Assembly (NCBI GenBank): GCA_902797035.1
Contig: CADBRH010000011.1
Coordinates: forward strand, 27,729-91,728
DNA length: 64,000 nt
Origin: an uncultured Bacteroidia bacterium
GTDB lineage: Bacteria; Bacteroidota; Bacteroidia; Bacteroidales; UBA932
Direction: 5' to 3'
The notes under the pieces were generated by a model that worked only from the letters and a program-made list of their open reading frames with translations, did not search any database and was not told where the DNA came from. Made by a program: the position numbers and the translations under genes. Positions 34,365 to 43,790 of the stretch are shown in pieces. The stretch's first letter is position 1; the number at the start of each line of letters is the position of its first letter.

Positions 34365-36335
34365 TTATAGGGTGATCTGATTACCTGTGTACAGCTCGTA
34401 ATACTTGCCCTTCATGGCGAGGAGCTCGTCGTGCCGGCCGCGCTCGATGATCCGGCCCTGGTCGAGAACCATGATGTAGTTGGCGTTCTGGACGGTTGAT
34501 AGACGGTGCGCTATCACGAATGTGGTGCGTCCTTTCATCAGGGAGTCCATGCCTTTCTGTATGAGCTTCTCTGTGCGGGTGTCGATAGATGAGGTCGCCT
34601 CGTCGAGAATCAGAACCGGCGGGTCGGCGACAGCGGCCCTGGCGATGGCCAGAAGCTGCCTCTCCCCTTGCGAGAGATTGCCTCCGTCGGCCGCCAGGAT
34701 AGTGTCATATCCTTGCGGGAGACGGCGTATGAACGAGTCGGCGTAAACAAGCCTGGCGGCGGCGCGGCACTCCTCGTCGGTGGCGTCAAGGCGGCCGTAC
34801 CTGATATTGTCGAGAACCGAGGCCGAGAACAGCCGCGTCTCCTGAAGCACTATACCGAGGCTTCGGCGAAGGGAGTCCTTCTCGATATTCCTGATGTCAA
34901 AGCCGTCGTAGGTGACAGTGCCTTCCTGAATCTCGTAGAAACGGTTGATGAGGTTCGTGATGGTCGTCTTACCTGCTCCTGTGCCGCCGACAAAGGCGAT
35001 CTTCTGGCCCGGGTACGCGGTCAATGTGATGTCGAACAGCACCTGCTTTCCCGGCACATAACTGAAATCCACGTCCTTTAAACTTACCAATCCTTTTAGC
35101 GGCACTAATGTTGCGCCAGATGGGGCCAGCCAGGCCCAGGTGCCGGTGCGGGTGGGACTAACTGCCAGTGAACCATCCGGAGAAACAGTTGTGTTAACAA
35201 GCGTAACATTTCCGTTATCAACCTCTTGAGGCTCATCCAGAAGTCCGTAGACCCTATCAGTGCCGGCCGAAGCCATCGCGATTGAGTTGATCTCGTTGGA
35301 TATGCTTGATATCGGCCTGGTGAAATTCTTCTGCAACGACAGGAAGGCCACGAGAGTACCCAAAGTCAGCGTCGCGCCGCCTATTCCGGACAGGTACCAC
35401 ACGGACGCGCCAGCCAAGGCGATCAGCGCGCCGACGACGGCCGTGAGGACATATCCCAAATTGCCGATATTGCTGTTGATCGGCATGACAAGGCTGCCTA
35501 CCTTGTTGGCGTTGTAAGCGCTCGAGCGAAGCGTCTCGTTTAGGACCTTGAAATCCTCCACCGCCTTGCTCTCATGGCAATACACCTTTACCACCCTCTG
35601 CCCCGAGACCATCTCCTCGATATAGCCGTTGACAGCGCCCAACGCCTTCTGGCGCTCCACGAAATGCCCCCTCGAGATCTTCCCGAGGCCCGTGGTCACA
35701 CGGACCGTCAGGGCAGCCATACAGATCGACACCAGAGTCAGCGGCATCGACAGCACCACCATCGACACGAAGGTAGATATCAGGGTGATAAGGGACTGGA
35801 ACAAGCTCGGCACGGTGTTCCCGATCACCTGGCGAAGGGTGTCCACGTCATTGGTGTAGACTGACATGATGTCGCCGTGAGCGTGGGAGTCGAAATACGC
35901 CAGCGGCAGGTCCTCCATATGCTTGAACAGGCTCTGTCGCAACTTAAGCATGGTTCCCTGCCCCACGAATATCATGATCAGGTTGTAGGAATATGAGGCC
36001 GCCACACCAAGGAGAAGCGCCGCCGCCAGCTTGACAAGGGCAATGGCCAGCGGGGAATAATCAGGAGCCGCCTGGGACAGCATCGGGGTGATGTAGTCAT
36101 CGATCAGAGTCCTCGTGAAAAGGGAGGACGCCAGGGTCGCGAGCGACGAGACCACGATGCAGCCCAGCACGATGACGAAACGCCACTTGTAGTGCTTGAA
36201 TATGAAGCTGAAAAGCCTCCAGACGGTCGAGCCCTTGCCGAGGCTCTTCCTCAGCTCCTCGCGCGACATATGGGGCTGCCTCATGCCTCCCCCTCTCATC
36301 TTGCCTCCCGGATTCATCTTATTGCCCGCGCTCAT
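34365..36335 (-). CDS. ABC exporter half-transporter, subunit B
   Basis: A 656-residue type IV ABC half-exporter. Five to six membrane helices occupy residues 55-330. The nucleotide-binding domain has Walker A VGGTGAGKTTITNL, signature LSQGERQLLAIARA and Walker B LILDEATSSID with the catalytic Glu intact. The N-terminus is Gly/Met-rich (MSAGNKMNPGGKMRGGGM). A linker of about 50 residues before the ATPase domain contains TGTWAW, which is usual in this Bacteroidetes/Firmicutes subfamily. It overlaps the stop of its partner by four bases and very likely pairs with it as a heterodimer exporting a drug, lipid or peptide. Confidence 0.9.
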   Translation of the reverse strand: MSAGNKMNPGGKMRGGGMRQPHMSREELRKSLGKGSTVWRLFSFIFKHYKWRFVIVLGCIVVSSLATLASSLFTRTLIDDYITPMLSQAAPDYSPLAIALVKLAAALLLGVAASYSYNLIMIFVGQGTMLKLRQSLFKHMEDLPLAYFDSHAHGDIMSVYTNDVDTLRQVIGNTVPSLFQSLITLISTFVSMVVLSMPLTLVSICMAALTVRVTTGLGKISRGHFVERQKALGAVNGYIEEMVSGQRVVKVYCHESKAVEDFKVLNETLRSSAYNANKVGSLVMPINSNIGNLGYVLTAVVGALIALAGASVWYLSGIGGATLTLGTLVAFLSLQKNFTRPISSISNEINSIAMASAGTDRVYGLLDEPQEVDNGNVTLVNTTVSPDGSLAVSPTRTGTWAWLAPSGATLVPLKGLVSLKDVDFSYVPGKQVLFDITLTAYPGQKIAFVGGTGAGKTTITNLINRFYEIQEGTVTYDGFDIRNIEKDSLRRSLGIVLQETRLFSASVLDNIRYGRLDATDEECRAAARLVYADSFIRRLPQGYDTILAADGGNLSQGERQLLAIARAAVADPPVLILDEATSSIDTRTEKLIQKGMDSLMKGRTTFVIAHRLSTVQNANYIMVLDQGRIIERGRHDELLAMKGKYYELYTGNQITL

Positions 36336-38083
36336 GCCGCCACCTCCTTCTTGTCAAAATCAGCCTCCGCTCCGGAGGTTTGCATGTCGTATATATCCTT
36401 ATATATCCCGCAGGTCCTCAATAGGTTCTCGTGGGTGTCGAAAGCGACCACCCGGCCGTCCTCCATCACGATTATCCTGTCGGCGTCCCGGATGCTCAGG
36501 ATCCTCTGGGATATTATCACCTTCGTGAGGCCCTCGACCCGGCCTGAGATAGCGCTCCTGATGTGGGCGTCGGTCGCCGTGTCAACAGCCGAGGTCGAGT
36601 CGTCCAGAATCAGGACCTTGGGGCGCTTCAGAAGGGCCCTCGCGATGCAAAGCCTTTGCCTCTGGCCACCGGACACGTTGGTCCCGCCCTGCTCGATGTA
36701 TGTGTTGTAGCCGTCTGGCATCCGCTCTATGAACTCGTCGGCGCAGGCTTGGCGGCACGCCTCCCTGCACTCCTCCTCGGTGGCGTCCTCTTTCCCCCAA
36801 CGGAGGTTCTCGAGAATCGTCCCGGAGAACAGGGTGTTCTTCTGCAGCACGACCGCTACCTGGTTCCTCAAGGCCTCCATGGCGTAGGACCGCACATCCA
36901 CGCCTCCCACCTTTACTGAGCCCTTGGAGACATCGTATAGGCGAGAGATCAGGAAAACAAGACTGGACTTTCCGCTTCCAGTCCCTCCTATCACACCGAT
37001 AGTTTCTCCGGCATTAATATGTAAATCAATATCTTCCAGCGCATAGTCTCCACCTTTGGTATAAGCGAATGAGACATCCTCGAAATCGATGCTTCCGTCC
37101 TTTACCTCAAGGATGGGATTGGCCGGGTCGTACATATCCGGCTCCTCGTTGATCACATCGGCCACCCTCTTCCCGCTGGCGGCGCTCTGGGTGAGCTGGA
37201 CGAAGATCATGGAGAGCATCATGAGGGATGACATAAGGGTCATGACATACGCGAAGAGTGACGTTAGCTGACCGGTTGTAAGTGTGCCTCCCACAATAAA
37301 ATGAGCGCCAAACCAAGAGAGGGAGATGATGCAGCCGTAGACCACGATGTTCATGATCGGATGGTTTAAGGCCATCAGACTCTCGGCCTTCACATTCAGG
37401 TTGTAAAGAGCAAGGGCGGCCTTGTCGAACTTGCCGATCTCATGGTCCTCTCTCACGAAGGCCTTGACAACCCTTATTCCCGAGACATTCTCCTGGATCA
37501 CCCCGTTAAGGTCGTCGTAGCGCTCGAATATCTTCACGAACAATTTGGCGGCCCTCCTGATAAGGAAAAACAGGCACGAGCTCAACACCACCATCGCCAC
37601 AAGAAACACCACGCTCAGGCGGCTGTTGATGAAGAAGCACATGAAGAGGCTTGAGACCATGTTCAGAGGAGCCCGGAAACTCGTCCTCAGAAGCATCTGG
37701 AACGCTCCCTGGATGTTGCTGACGTCAGTCGTCATCCTGGTGACCAGACCGGCGGTCGAGTACTTGTCTATGTCCGAGAAAGAGAAACGCTGGATGTTGG
37801 TGTACATGGCCTCCCTGAGATTCGCCGCCAGACCGGTTGACGAATACGCCGCGAAGCGCGCGGCCAATATCCCGAAACCGGCGCTGAAGAACGCCATCAC
37901 GAGCATCAGGGCGCCGTATTTATACACCTCGGGCATATTCCCGGCGCTTATCCCTTTGTCTATCAGAGATGCCGTGACATACGGGATAAGCACACCCATA
38001 ATCACCTCGGCCGTCGTCCAGACCGGGGTCAGCAGAGCGGCGGTCTTGTACCGCCCCACCTTGCCGAGGATAGTCTTGATCAT
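36332..38083 (-). CDS. ABC exporter half-transporter, subunit A (degenerate site)
   Basis: A 583-residue type IV ABC half-exporter with six predicted helices in the first 310 residues. The ATPase domain has Walker A IGGTGSGKSSLVFL and signature NVSGGQRQRLCIARAL. Walker B reads LILDDSTSAVD, where Asp replaces the catalytic Glu. In heterodimeric exporters such as TM287/288, one subunit carries just this change and one ATP site is degenerate. The neighbouring subunit has the normal Glu, so the pair fits a heterodimer. The substrate is unknown. A -7-like promoter element lies about 25 bases upstream. Confidence 0.9.
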   Translation of the reverse strand: MIKTILGKVGRYKTAALLTPVWTTAEVIMGVLIPYVTASLIDKGISAGNMPEVYKYGALMLVMAFFSAGFGILAARFAAYSSTGLAANLREAMYTNIQRFSFSDIDKYSTAGLVTRMTTDVSNIQGAFQMLLRTSFRAPLNMVSSLFMCFFINSRLSVVFLVAMVVLSSCLFFLIRRAAKLFVKIFERYDDLNGVIQENVSGIRVVKAFVREDHEIGKFDKAALALYNLNVKAESLMALNHPIMNIVVYGCIISLSWFGAHFIVGGTLTTGQLTSLFAYVMTLMSSLMMLSMIFVQLTQSAASGKRVADVINEEPDMYDPANPILEVKDGSIDFEDVSFAYTKGGDYALEDIDLHINAGETIGVIGGTGSGKSSLVFLISRLYDVSKGSVKVGGVDVRSYAMEALRNQVAVVLQKNTLFSGTILENLRWGKEDATEEECREACRQACADEFIERMPDGYNTYIEQGGTNVSGGQRQRLCIARALLKRPKVLILDDSTSAVDTATDAHIRSAISGRVEGLTKVIISQRILSIRDADRIIVMEDGRVVAFDTHENLLRTCGIYKDIYDMQTSGAEADFDKKEVAA

Positions 38084-38107
38084 TTTAAGTCCGCTTTCGT
38101 AACATCA

Positions 38108-38146
38108 CAAATATAAGCATTAATACAGGATAAATCATTATATTTG
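38108..38146. promoter_or_regulatory. Divergent -7 elements between the ABC exporter and cas3
   Basis: Minus strand 38108-38115 reads TATATTTG, facing the ABC genes; plus strand 38139-38146 reads TATATTTG, facing cas3. Both match TAnnTTTG. Transcription toward cas3 would start near 38153, leaving a leader of about 17 bases. A good TTTG box at -33 is missing on both sides. The region is AT-rich and marks the left edge of the CRISPR-cas island. Confidence 0.5.
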
Positions 38147-38169
38147 AGAAGCCAAGTTCAGCGAGAACC

Positions 38170-40398
38170 ATGATGACCAAAACCTGCTTTACAATGAACG
38201 ATACTTCCAATAATCCTAAATACCACGACTTTGCTGAAGGCATATTCATCTCACATATTCGCCCAGATGAAGTAATACAGTCAAATGCTTCTCATCAGAA
38301 TGGAGTCGCGGATTTAGCAAGCGAATTCGCCAGGGATTTCGGCATGGAAGACTTTGGACGGATAATGGGATTACTGCATGATAAAGGTAAAGAGCAAATC
38401 GAATGGCAGCGGTACATAAGAAGCGTTAACGGCTATGGTAATGACTCAGCTCAAATTAACAGTGGTCCACACCATGCTTATGTCGGGGCATGTATCGCAT
38501 GTAAGCAATATCAGAGTATATCCCCTTTCATCGCTCAACCGATAGCAGGTCATCACCGTGGATTGTACGACCACTGTGATTTTATAGAAGCGACAAAAAA
38601 GGGTATCCCTCATGAAATAACAATCGACGAGGCTATACCATGTGCCATGCCAAGTATTTCCAACTTGAAGCACTATGATTATCACCATTTGGTTCGTATG
38701 CTTTTCTCTTGTCTTGTTGATGCGGACAGTTTAGACACAGAGAGGTTTATGCTCACTGAGCAAGCGAATCTCAGAGGTAACCATTCCACTCTGGAAGTGT
38801 TATTAGAGAAGCTTGAGGTTCATTTGCGGCATTTGAGAGTGATTGCTGAAGACAACAACGTTAACAGAATTCGTGATTACGTGCAAGAACTATGTATAAC
38901 AGAAAGTAAAGAAGAGAAAGGTTTTTATAGTCTTACTGTTCCAACGGGTGGTGGAAAGACTTTAGCCTCAGTGCTTTGGGCATTGCATCATGCTGTAAAA
39001 AACGGACTCAAACGTATCATTATCGCGATTCCTTACACAAGCATCATTGCGCAAACCGCCGCGACCCTGAAACATATCTTTGGAGAGGACAATGTACTCG
39101 AGCATCATTCCAATGTAAATCCGGAAAGCATCATAAACGAACAGTTACGTGAACGGCTACAGCTGGCCACTGAGAATTGGGATTATCCTATTATCGTCAC
39201 TACAAACGTTCAACTATTCGAGTCACTCTTTAGCAACAAGCGTTCCGATTGCCGCAAACTTCATAATATCGTTAAGAGCGTTATCATTCTGGACGAAGTA
39301 CAAACATTACCGCTGGGCTTTTTAAAACCTATTGTTCATAGTCTCGATACGCTCCAGCGAGTTTTTGGCACCTCGATCCTTTTCACGACTGCAAGCCAAC
39401 CAATTCTATGTGGTAGGATTCTAGGGGCTAATCCATGGGCTAGTTTTGATGCGTTACCATCTGTACATGAAATCATTCCCGCTGAAGCGCAACTTCATGA
39501 TAAGCTAAGACGTGTGGAGTTACATTTTATGGATGGAGCAAGGAGTTATCATGAGATAGCAGAAGAACTGAGCCAATACTCAAAGGTGTTGTGCATTGTT
39601 AATACCCGTCGTGACGCGAAAGAGATATATGACCTATTACCCAAAGAAGGCATCTGTCTGCATCTTTCCCGTATGATGTGTCCAGCTCATGTTTCCGCTA
39701 CTATTCAAAAGATTAAGGAGGCATTACAGGCGCAAATAGACCGGCCTATTAGAGTTATTGCCACCCAGTTGATAGAGGCCGGTGTCGACATAGATTTCCC
39801 CGTTGTTTTCCGTCAGGAGGCAGGACTCGACTCTATCCTTCAGGCCGCAGGTCGTTGTAACAGGGAAGGAAAACAAAAACTAGGCACGACATACGTGTTC
39901 AGTTTAGGGAAGGAGCACCCACTCCCTGTAGGCCATATCACTCAAACCAACAATGCCCGAATTAACATGGGCAGACAGATGGATTGGTTTGCGCCCGATT
40001 CGATGACAAAGTATTTTAAACAACTTCATTCACGCGTCAACAATTTCGACGACAAGCAGATACAGGATCTTCTATACAAGCCAGAATGCGAGTTTGAAGA
40101 AGCGGCACACCAATTCCATTTGATTGATGACCAGTCAATTCCCGTCATTGTCACATGGAATGAAAGTTCAAGTCTTTATAAACAGCTCATTTCTTATGGG
40201 CCGTCCTATCATTTGATGAAGAAATTGGCGCAATTCAGTGTGAATGTTCGTGAGCGAGATTTCAATCTACTCAAAAGTATCGGAGCGATCGACGAACCTT
40301 TTGATGGTATATACGCTATCTCCGATCACGGTTTTTACAAAGCGGATACAGGACTATCTCTTGAGAATCAATGGTTAGAAGAGACATTTATAATTTAG
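38170..40398 (+). CDS. cas3: Type I-C CRISPR helicase-nuclease Cas3
   Basis: A 742-residue protein with an N-terminal HD nuclease domain and a C-terminal superfamily 2 helicase. HD-domain metal residues appear in GLLHDKGKEQIEW near residue 80 and SGPHHAYVGACIA near residue 100. Helicase motifs are VPTGGGKTLASVLW (motif I, near 259), ILDEVQTLP (motif II, DEVQ form) and AAGRCNREGK (motif VI). Cas3 is recruited to Cascade-bound DNA and degrades it with 3' to 5' movement. Possible starts are 38170, 38173 and 38194; I kept the first. The next gene is 119 bases away with its own promoter candidate. Confidence 0.95.
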   Translation: MMTKTCFTMNDTSNNPKYHDFAEGIFISHIRPDEVIQSNASHQNGVADLASEFARDFGMEDFGRIMGLLHDKGKEQIEWQRYIRSVNGYGNDSAQINSGPHHAYVGACIACKQYQSISPFIAQPIAGHHRGLYDHCDFIEATKKGIPHEITIDEAIPCAMPSISNLKHYDYHHLVRMLFSCLVDADSLDTERFMLTEQANLRGNHSTLEVLLEKLEVHLRHLRVIAEDNNVNRIRDYVQELCITESKEEKGFYSLTVPTGGGKTLASVLWALHHAVKNGLKRIIIAIPYTSIIAQTAATLKHIFGEDNVLEHHSNVNPESIINEQLRERLQLATENWDYPIIVTTNVQLFESLFSNKRSDCRKLHNIVKSVIILDEVQTLPLGFLKPIVHSLDTLQRVFGTSILFTTASQPILCGRILGANPWASFDALPSVHEIIPAEAQLHDKLRRVELHFMDGARSYHEIAEELSQYSKVLCIVNTRRDAKEIYDLLPKEGICLHLSRMMCPAHVSATIQKIKEALQAQIDRPIRVIATQLIEAGVDIDFPVVFRQEAGLDSILQAAGRCNREGKQKLGTTYVFSLGKEHPLPVGHITQTNNARINMGRQMDWFAPDSMTKYFKQLHSRVNNFDDKQIQDLLYKPECEFEEAAHQFHLIDDQSIPVIVTWNESSSLYKQLISYGPSYHLMKKLAQFSVNVRERDFNLLKSIGAIDEPFDGIYAISDHGFYKADTGLSLENQWLEETFII

Positions 40399-40441
40399 AT
40401 ATTGCCATGCGTATGTGCAGCGTTTTGGCACAATCTAGACT

Positions 40442-40450
40442 TAACTTTGC
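40442..40450 (+). promoter_or_regulatory. Candidate internal promoter upstream of cas5c
   Basis: The sequence TAACTTTGC matches the extended Bacteroidetes -7 element exactly. A TTTG lies at 40424-40427, but the spacing of 14 bases is shorter than the usual 19-21. It sits in the 119-base gap after cas3 and would give a leader of about 60 bases before cas5c. It could allow Cascade genes to be made separately from Cas3. Confidence 0.45.
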
Positions 40451-40517
40451 TTTGTCAGACAAATGGAGCCTTTTTTTTGAACTCATCTGAAATAGCTTGA
40501 TAACAAACACCATCATT

Positions 40518-41192
40518 ATGGATTACATAGACAAAGAATATTGTTTGGAAGTATGGGGACCCATGGCATGCTTCACTCGCCCTGAGCTAAAAGTGGAGCG
40601 AGTTAGTTATGATGTTATTACACCCTCTGCGGCACGAGCTATCTTCGAAGCTATCTTCTGGAAGCCCGCCATCCTCTGGCAAATCACAAAAATTGAGGTT
40701 ATGAACCCCATCAAGTGGACTTCTGTCAGGAGAAACGAAGTGGGGGCTGTCGCATCAAAAAGTCCAATTTTCATTGAGGATAAACGACAACAGAAGAACA
40801 CTCTGTTATTGATTGATGTAAGGTATCGCATATATGCGAAACTAGTTTTTATCCCTATACTGAAGCGTGTTAATGTATTAAGTATTCTTGATCGTCCTGA
40901 TGAGAACCCCGCGAAATACAATGCGATGTTCGAACGTCGCGCAAATAAAGGTCAATGCTTTACCCAACCATATCTGGGAACTCGCGAGTGTTCTGCCTCT
41001 TTCAAACTGATTCATCCTGACACCGATCTGATTGAGGCACCCATCAATGAAACGCGAGATCTCGGGATCATGCTTTATGATATGGACTTCGAAACAAACC
41101 TCAAGAATCCTCCGGCTATGTTCTTTCGGGCAAAGATGGAGAACGGTGTCATTATTGTTCCACCCAAAGGAAGTGAGGAGATATTAAGATGA
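40518..41192 (+). CDS. cas5c: Type I-C Cas5c (crRNA-processing nuclease, Cascade subunit)
   Basis: A 224-residue RAMP protein. The start at 40518 gives the typical opening YCLEVWGPMACFTRPELKVE; a start seven codons upstream is less likely. The segment SAARAIFEAIFWKPAILWQI is conserved in Cas5d/Cas5c. In type I-C systems there is no Cas6, and Cas5c cuts the repeat hairpin to make crRNAs and then caps the 5' handle. The 11-base handle expected after cutting (TGGATTGAAAC) is consistent with the array at 46971. Its stop overlaps cas8c by four bases. Confidence 0.93.
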   Translation: MDYIDKEYCLEVWGPMACFTRPELKVERVSYDVITPSAARAIFEAIFWKPAILWQITKIEVMNPIKWTSVRRNEVGAVASKSPIFIEDKRQQKNTLLLIDVRYRIYAKLVFIPILKRVNVLSILDRPDENPAKYNAMFERRANKGQCFTQPYLGTRECSASFKLIHPDTDLIEAPINETRDLGIMLYDMDFETNLKNPPAMFFRAKMENGVIIVPPKGSEEILR

Positions 41193-42913
41193 TACTAAAG
41201 GCATTATATGATTACTATCATCGTTGTGGAGACTTACCACAGAAAGGAATGGAGCTTAAAGAAATCGGATTTCTGATTGTCATTGATAAAGAAGGCCATT
41301 TCCTTAGATTTGAAGATCGGCGAATCGACAAGAAACAGGCTCAAAAATTCCTCGTCAAGAAACATGTAGGTCGCACAAGTGCACTGGCGGCAAACTATCT
41401 ATATGACAATAGTGGATATGTCTTTGGTTATTCTGACAAAGGAGATGTAATGTCTCAATTTCGAACTTTCAAAGAAAAAGTGAATCGTATCTATGAGTCA
41501 TTTAGGGATAATAAAGACATATTGGCTGTTCAACAGTTCTACCAACAAGAGCAAGCTATTATCCTAAATCAAATGCAGGCTGATCCGTTATGGCAAGATA
41601 TAGTGAAAGACTTGAATAAGAAGTATTCTGTATTCTCTTTCCTTATTGATGGCGACACAAAGATAGTGGCAGAGAAGGAAGAATTATTAATAGATGAAAT
41701 CGGCATTCCTTCAGATGAGTGTCATCTTTGTCTTGTTTCCGGAAAAAGAGGAATTGCAGTGGAAACTACAACTTCGACGATGATCCCTGGTAGTCAGGCC
41801 ACAGCAAAACTGGTATCATTTCAAGTAAGTTCCGGATATGACTCTTACGGTAAATCGAAAGGAGGGAATGCCCCCATCTGCGACGATGTCGAATTCGCAT
41901 ATACTACAGCGCTTAACTATCTTTTGCAGAGAAACTCTCGAAACAAATTCATGGTAGGCTCTCGAACCTTCCTTTTCTGGGCATCGAATAATGACGAGGC
42001 TTGTAAGCAGTCTGAAGAGAGCGTTTTAAACATGTTTGGTTTCTCCAACCAAAAAGACAATCCTAACAGGAACATTGAACAAGTTCGCAAGGTTTTCATG
42101 GCCATCTACTCAGGAGATATTAAAACAACCAGCGAAGACAAGTTCTATATTCTTGGGCTTGCACCCAATGCCGCACGAATCGCCGTAGTCTACTGGGCAG
42201 AAATTCCTCTGAAGGACTTCGCTAAAACCATATGTAAACACTTTGACGATATGGAAGTTGCGGACTCGCGTCTGGACAAAAAACCATACATGAGTTTAAA
42301 TAGCATCCTTTGCGCCGTTACGCTTGGCGGGAAAGTGGCCGACGCCACACCGAATCTACCTGATTCGGTGGTAAAGAGCATATTCCAAGGCGCTCCATAT
42401 CCTCATACTCTTTTCTCATCATGCATTCGTCGAATACGAGCGGAGTCAGGTGACAAGGATAAAAACGCAGTTAATATCACTCGTGCAGCAATCCTCAAAG
42501 CATATCTTAATAGATTAATAAATAATGAAATAAAAATAAAACGTATGTTAGACAAAGAAAACACCAACCAAGGCTACTTGTGTGGCCGACTGTTCGCTGT
42601 ACTTGATAGGATTCAAGAAGAGGCGAATAACCAGCACTCCATTCGTGAGCGCTACATGAACTCTGCCAGTTCAACTCCGGCAGCGGTATTCTCAACCATT
42701 CTCAACCTCTCCAATCATCATATCGAAAACTTGAAGAACGATGGTCGGAAGGTCTACTTCGAAAAACTGAAACAAGAGATCATTAGTAAGATAGATGCCG
42801 ATGGCTTTAATGCACAACTGGATTTGCAAGACCAAGGCCGATTCTTTATTGGCTACTATCATCAACGACAGGACTTCTTTACGAGGAACGACGAGGATAA
42901 CAATGAACAATAA
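41189..42913 (+). CDS. cas8c: Type I-C Cas8c (Csd1), Cascade large subunit
   Basis: A 574-residue protein with the Csd1 opening [20 protein letters not shown] and the motif [16 protein letters not shown] near residue 175-190, a putative zinc or structural Cys pair. The central segment [17 protein letters not shown] near 330 and the C-terminal helical part are also typical. Cas8c recognises the PAM and opens target DNA. The last 122 residues can be made separately from an internal start (see cas11c). It overlaps cas5c upstream and is followed 13 bases later by cas7c. Confidence 0.93.
   Translation: MILKALYDYYHRCGDLPQKGMELKEIGFLIVIDKEGHFLRFEDRRIDKKQAQKFLVKKHVGRTSALAANYLYDNSGYVFGYSDKGDVMSQFRTFKEKVNRIYESFRDNKDILAVQQFYQQEQAIILNQMQADPLWQDIVKDLNKKYSVFSFLIDGDTKIVAEKEELLIDEIGIPSDECHLCLVSGKRGIAVETTTSTMIPGSQATAKLVSFQVSSGYDSYGKSKGGNAPICDDVEFAYTTALNYLLQRNSRNKFMVGSRTFLFWASNNDEACKQSEESVLNMFGFSNQKDNPNRNIEQVRKVFMAIYSGDIKTTSEDKFYILGLAPNAARIAVVYWAEIPLKDFAKTICKHFDDMEVADSRLDKKPYMSLNSILCAVTLGGKVADATPNLPDSVVKSIFQGAPYPHTLFSSCIRRIRAESGDKDKNAVNITRAAILKAYLNRLINNEIKIKRMLDKENTNQGYLCGRLFAVLDRIQEEANNQHSIRERYMNSASSTPAAVFSTILNLSNHHIENLKNDGRKVYFEKLKQEIISKIDADGFNAQLDLQDQGRFFIGYYHQRQDFFTRNDEDNNEQ
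42545..42913 (+). CDS. cas11c: Predicted nested Cas11c from internal start in cas8c
   Basis: An in-frame ATG at 42545 (Met453 of Cas8c) would yield 122 residues beginning [19 protein letters not shown]. In type I-C systems studied elsewhere, the small subunit Cas11c is produced by internal translation of the cas8c 3' part, with a length near this. The 30 bases before the ATG are almost pure A/T (for example AATGAAATAAAAATAAAACG), which favours ribosome loading in Bacteroidetes. That this start is used is an inference from the family. Confidence 0.6.
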   Translation: MLDKENTNQGYLCGRLFAVLDRIQEEANNQHSIRERYMNSASSTPAAVFSTILNLSNHHIENLKNDGRKVYFEKLKQEIISKIDADGFNAQLDLQDQGRFFIGYYHQRQDFFTRNDEDNNEQ

Positions 42914-42926
42914 ACAGATTTTAACC

Positions 42927-43784
42927 ATGTCAGAATTAAAGAACAGAATTGATTTCATTTACATTTTTGATGTAAATGATGGCAATCCAAATGGTGACCC
43001 GGATGCTGGGAATCTTCCCCGTGTAGATGCAGAGACAGGGATGGGGCTCGTAACAGACGTTTGCTTGAAACGGAAAGTGCGAAATTATGTGCAAGTAGCC
43101 AAAGGTTGTACTGAAGGCTTCGACATTTTCATCAAAGAAAAAGCGATCTTGAATACGCTAATTGAAGGGGCTTATGAAGATGATGCTGTCAAAAAGGCCG
43201 CAGATAAAGACAAATCCGCCGAAGCCAGAACTGTCATGTGCCGAAAGTTCTATGATATACGCACTTTTGGCGCCGTAATGTCAACTGGCAAGAATGCAGG
43301 GCAGGTGCGTGGCCCCATTCAGTTCACTTTTGCGCGTTCCGTTGACCCCATCGCGACAATGGAACATTCTATTACCCGAATGGCCGTAGCGACCGAAAAA
43401 GAGGCCGAGAAACAAGGGGGCGACAACCGAACAATGGGCCGCAAAGCCACCGTCCTTTATGGTCTATATGTTTGTCATGGCTTTGTTTCCGCCAATCTTG
43501 CCCAGCAGACAGGCTTCTCTGAAGAAGACCTCGAGTTATTCTGGGATGCGCTTAAGAATATGTTTGACATTGACCGTTCCGCCGCACGCGGACTGATGAG
43601 TGCCCAAAGACTCATTGTTTTTAAGCATGAATCAATATTAGGTAATGCTCCTGCAAACAAACTCTTCGACCGTGTGAAGATAGAGAAGAAATGCGAAGGC
43701 GCTCCCAGAAAGTTTGATGACTACCAAATCACTATCGACAATGCTAATCTTCCTGTCGGAGTAACAATTGAAGAACTCATTTAA
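42927..43784 (+). CDS. cas7c: Type I-C Cas7c (Csd2), Cascade backbone
   Basis: A 285-residue RAMP protein from the ATG at 42927; longer frames overlap cas8c and are not needed. The opening [19 protein letters not shown] and the later segments [20 protein letters not shown] and [17 protein letters not shown] are hallmark Cas7c sequences. Several copies coat the crRNA spacer in Cascade. It is followed only six bases later by the rhuM-family gene, where cas4 would be expected. Confidence 0.95.
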   Translation: MSELKNRIDFIYIFDVNDGNPNGDPDAGNLPRVDAETGMGLVTDVCLKRKVRNYVQVAKGCTEGFDIFIKEKAILNTLIEGAYEDDAVKKAADKDKSAEARTVMCRKFYDIRTFGAVMSTGKNAGQVRGPIQFTFARSVDPIATMEHSITRMAVATEKEAEKQGGDNRTMGRKATVLYGLYVCHGFVSANLAQQTGFSEEDLELFWDALKNMFDIDRSAARGLMSAQRLIVFKHESILGNAPANKLFDRVKIEKKCEGAPRKFDDYQITIDNANLPVGVTIEELI

Positions 43785-43790
43785 CCAATT

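Noticed and set aside
35104-35194. Imperfect inverted repeat within the linker of the ABC exporter gene, at first taken as a second in-frame palindromic insertion
   Set aside because: The arms agree at only about 16 of 21 positions, and a linker with the TGxWAW motif is usual in this exporter subfamily, so it is better read as ordinary coding sequence.
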